From positions 1 through 15,822 of the forward strand of contig JAISRY010000240.1 in the NCBI GenBank assembly GCA_031273385.1: a stretch of DNA of 15,822 bases. Reading direction: 5' to 3'. A program made the translations under genes and the position numbers. Every line of letters begins with the position of its first letter. Position 1 is the stretch's first letter. Source of the stretch: Tannerellaceae bacterium (GTDB lineage Bacteria > Bacteroidota > Bacteroidia > Bacteroidales > Tannerellaceae). The notes beneath the pieces were generated by a model that saw nothing but the letters and a program-made list of their open reading frames with translations, searched no databases and was not told where the DNA came from. Of this stretch, positions 14,885 to 15,822 are shown in pieces.

Positions 14885-15744
14885 TTGTCTATGAATTGGG
14901 TGATTGGACTCTCTTCCCGCAGCAAATGCCTGATCTCCCTGTATGGCAGATGAACCTTGGTCGCTCCCACGACATAAGCTGCGATCTCATACTCGTTGAA
15001 ACAGTAGGTAATCCCGTCGTCGTCGATCAGGAAATTGCCGTTGGGGAAAATCTCTTCCACGCTAAAGAACCCGATCGTCTCCAGCTCTTTGGCCTCCTTT
15101 ATCCCGTTCTGGGCAGCGATCTTGTCGACCAGCAACTGCGCCAGCTCATCCTGAAAGTCGTCGATAAAGATATCTTCTTCCGTCACCGGCGCACCGTTCT
15201 TCAGCTGTATAACACGATACAGAAAAGCGTGCGCTCCGTGCGCTCCTCCCGTATAACGTTCAATGCTGATGGCGTAGCTGATCAGGTTATTGCTGTTATA
15301 TACGATTTCATTCGCCGATGTTTCATAATACGAAAACCAGGAATGGCCGTCCTCCTCGTCGCCGTCCTCCGCTTCGGCTTCTACTTCCGCTTTGAAGTCG
15401 TCTTCGAGGCTTTTGTAGTTGGCAAGGTACTCTTCTACGTACCTGTCTACCGCTTTTTCCGGCGTAAGCGTGTCGTATTGTTCCCCGAAAAAGGAGAGGA
15501 CAAATTGTTGTTGAATCAGTTTCAACAGCTCTTTATTGGCTGCTTTCACCGGATAAACGAGTTTTATTTGCAGGTTGCAATTCGGATTATCCCTGTTTTC
15601 TGATAAATGATATGTTTTGTCTACGATAATAGAGTCGAATTGAATATCATTTTCACTGACTTTCTTCGTCGCCGGCCTACAGCCCACAACAAAGAAACCT
15701 ACCAAAAAGATAGACATCAAACCTTTATACAAACTCATTTTCAT
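14881..15744 (-). CDS. DUF3298 (RsiV-like) lipoprotein
   Basis: The 287-residue protein begins with a lipoprotein signal peptide: MKMSLYK, a hydrophobic core, and the lipobox VVGC with the lipidated cysteine at residue 22. The mature part has a DUF4163-like region (about 40-120: IIVDKTYHL, LQIKLVYPV) and a DUF3298-like region (about 150-285) with YTGGAHGAHAF (residues 164-174), a hallmark of this fold, and TEEDIFIDD. A glutamate- and aspartate-rich stretch lies near 119-137. The same domain pair occurs in the sigma-factor inhibitor RsiV and in peptidoglycan deacetylase PdaC, but here there is no cytoplasmic anti-sigma part, so a periplasmic or surface-anchored binding role is more likely. No catalytic residues are visible. 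The ATG at 15744 was chosen; M3 is an alternative. It leads the rsmG-hydrolase-gcvP series. Confidence 0.85.
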   Translation of the reverse strand: MKMSLYKGLMSIFLVGFFVVGCRPATKKVSENDIQFDSIIVDKTYHLSENRDNPNCNLQIKLVYPVKAANKELLKLIQQQFVLSFFGEQYDTLTPEKAVDRYVEEYLANYKSLEDDFKAEVEAEAEDGDEEDGHSWFSYYETSANEIVYNSNNLISYAISIERYTGGAHGAHAFLYRVIQLKNGAPVTEEDIFIDDFQDELAQLLVDKIAAQNGIKEAKELETIGFFSVEEIFPNGNFLIDDDGITYCFNEYEIAAYVVGATKVHLPYREIRHLLREESPITQFIDN

Positions 15745-15774
15745 GACTGAAAAATTTTAGATCATTAAACGGCA

Positions 15775-15782
15775 CAAAGATA
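15775..15782 (-). promoter_or_regulatory. Bacteroidetes -7 box for the lipoprotein-rsmG-hydrolase-gcvP series
   Basis: On the minus strand these bases read TATCTTTG, an exact TAnnTTTG match. It lies about 30 bases before the lipoprotein ATG, giving a leader of about 25 bases. The -33 region lacks a clear TTG. As no other promoter box was found in the series, gcvP may depend on this one. Confidence 0.55.
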
Positions 15783-15822
15783 TATCATTATATTGTAATA
15801 TCACCACCGGCCAGAGAAAATA

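Overview
The window looks like a chromosomal segment of a Bacteroidales bacterium, probably of the Parabacteroides/Tannerella type (the genus is a guess). The reasons are: promoters of the TAnnTTTG type (-7 box of the Bacteroidetes primary sigma factor) upstream of several genes, almost no Shine-Dalgarno sequences, A-rich leaders, a DUF2490 protein, a GH2 tail typical of Bacteroidetes glycosidases, and Bacteroides-like versions of ProB, ProA, RsmG and the AMP-ligase/cupin pair. No rRNA, tRNA, CRISPR array or transposase was seen.

Layout. (1) 1-1048, plus strand: the end of a probable glycoside hydrolase family 2 protein, then a secreted DUF2490 protein. (2) 1049-3106, plus strand, accessory-looking: an AT-only inverted repeat overlapping a promoter, a 76-aa charged helical protein, a very long hairpin with a T-run, and a 525-aa protein that fuses a P-loop ATPase to a PD-(D/E)XK nuclease-like domain. 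This is the best candidate for an undescribed system. (3) 3111-7702, minus strand: a compact operon of XRE-cupin regulator, acyl-CoA ligase, proB and proA, with junctions of about 1-14 bases. (4) 7703-8041: a divergent intergenic region with opposing promoters, four copies of a 7-base tandem repeat and a cluster of four GGGACGGGAGC-type repeats that can form alternative hairpins. (5) 8042-10718, plus strand: bifunctional nuclease (DUF151 with a UVR tail), CNT nucleoside transporter and rsmE. (6) 10730-15744, minus strand: a DUF3298 lipoprotein, rsmG, a metallo-beta-lactamase-fold hydrolase and gcvP, head to tail.

How it works together. The minus-strand operon in (3) makes proline precursors from glutamate (ProB then ProA) and couples them to an acyl-CoA ligase under a cupin-type regulator that may sense a small acid or its CoA product. 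The clusters in (5) and (6) mix RNA modification (RsmE on U1498, RsmG on G527 of 16S rRNA), nucleoside uptake and one-carbon metabolism (GcvP). They look like ordinary housekeeping neighbourhoods. The convergent pairs ATPase/proA and rsmE/gcvP are separated by only 4 and 11 bases, so there is no room for dedicated terminators between them.

Several starts were moved from the longest open frame: proA, proB, the acyl-CoA ligase and the bifunctional nuclease, the last because a promoter-like box lies inside the longer frame. All functional calls rest on reading the sequence by eye against remembered family features; no database search was run.
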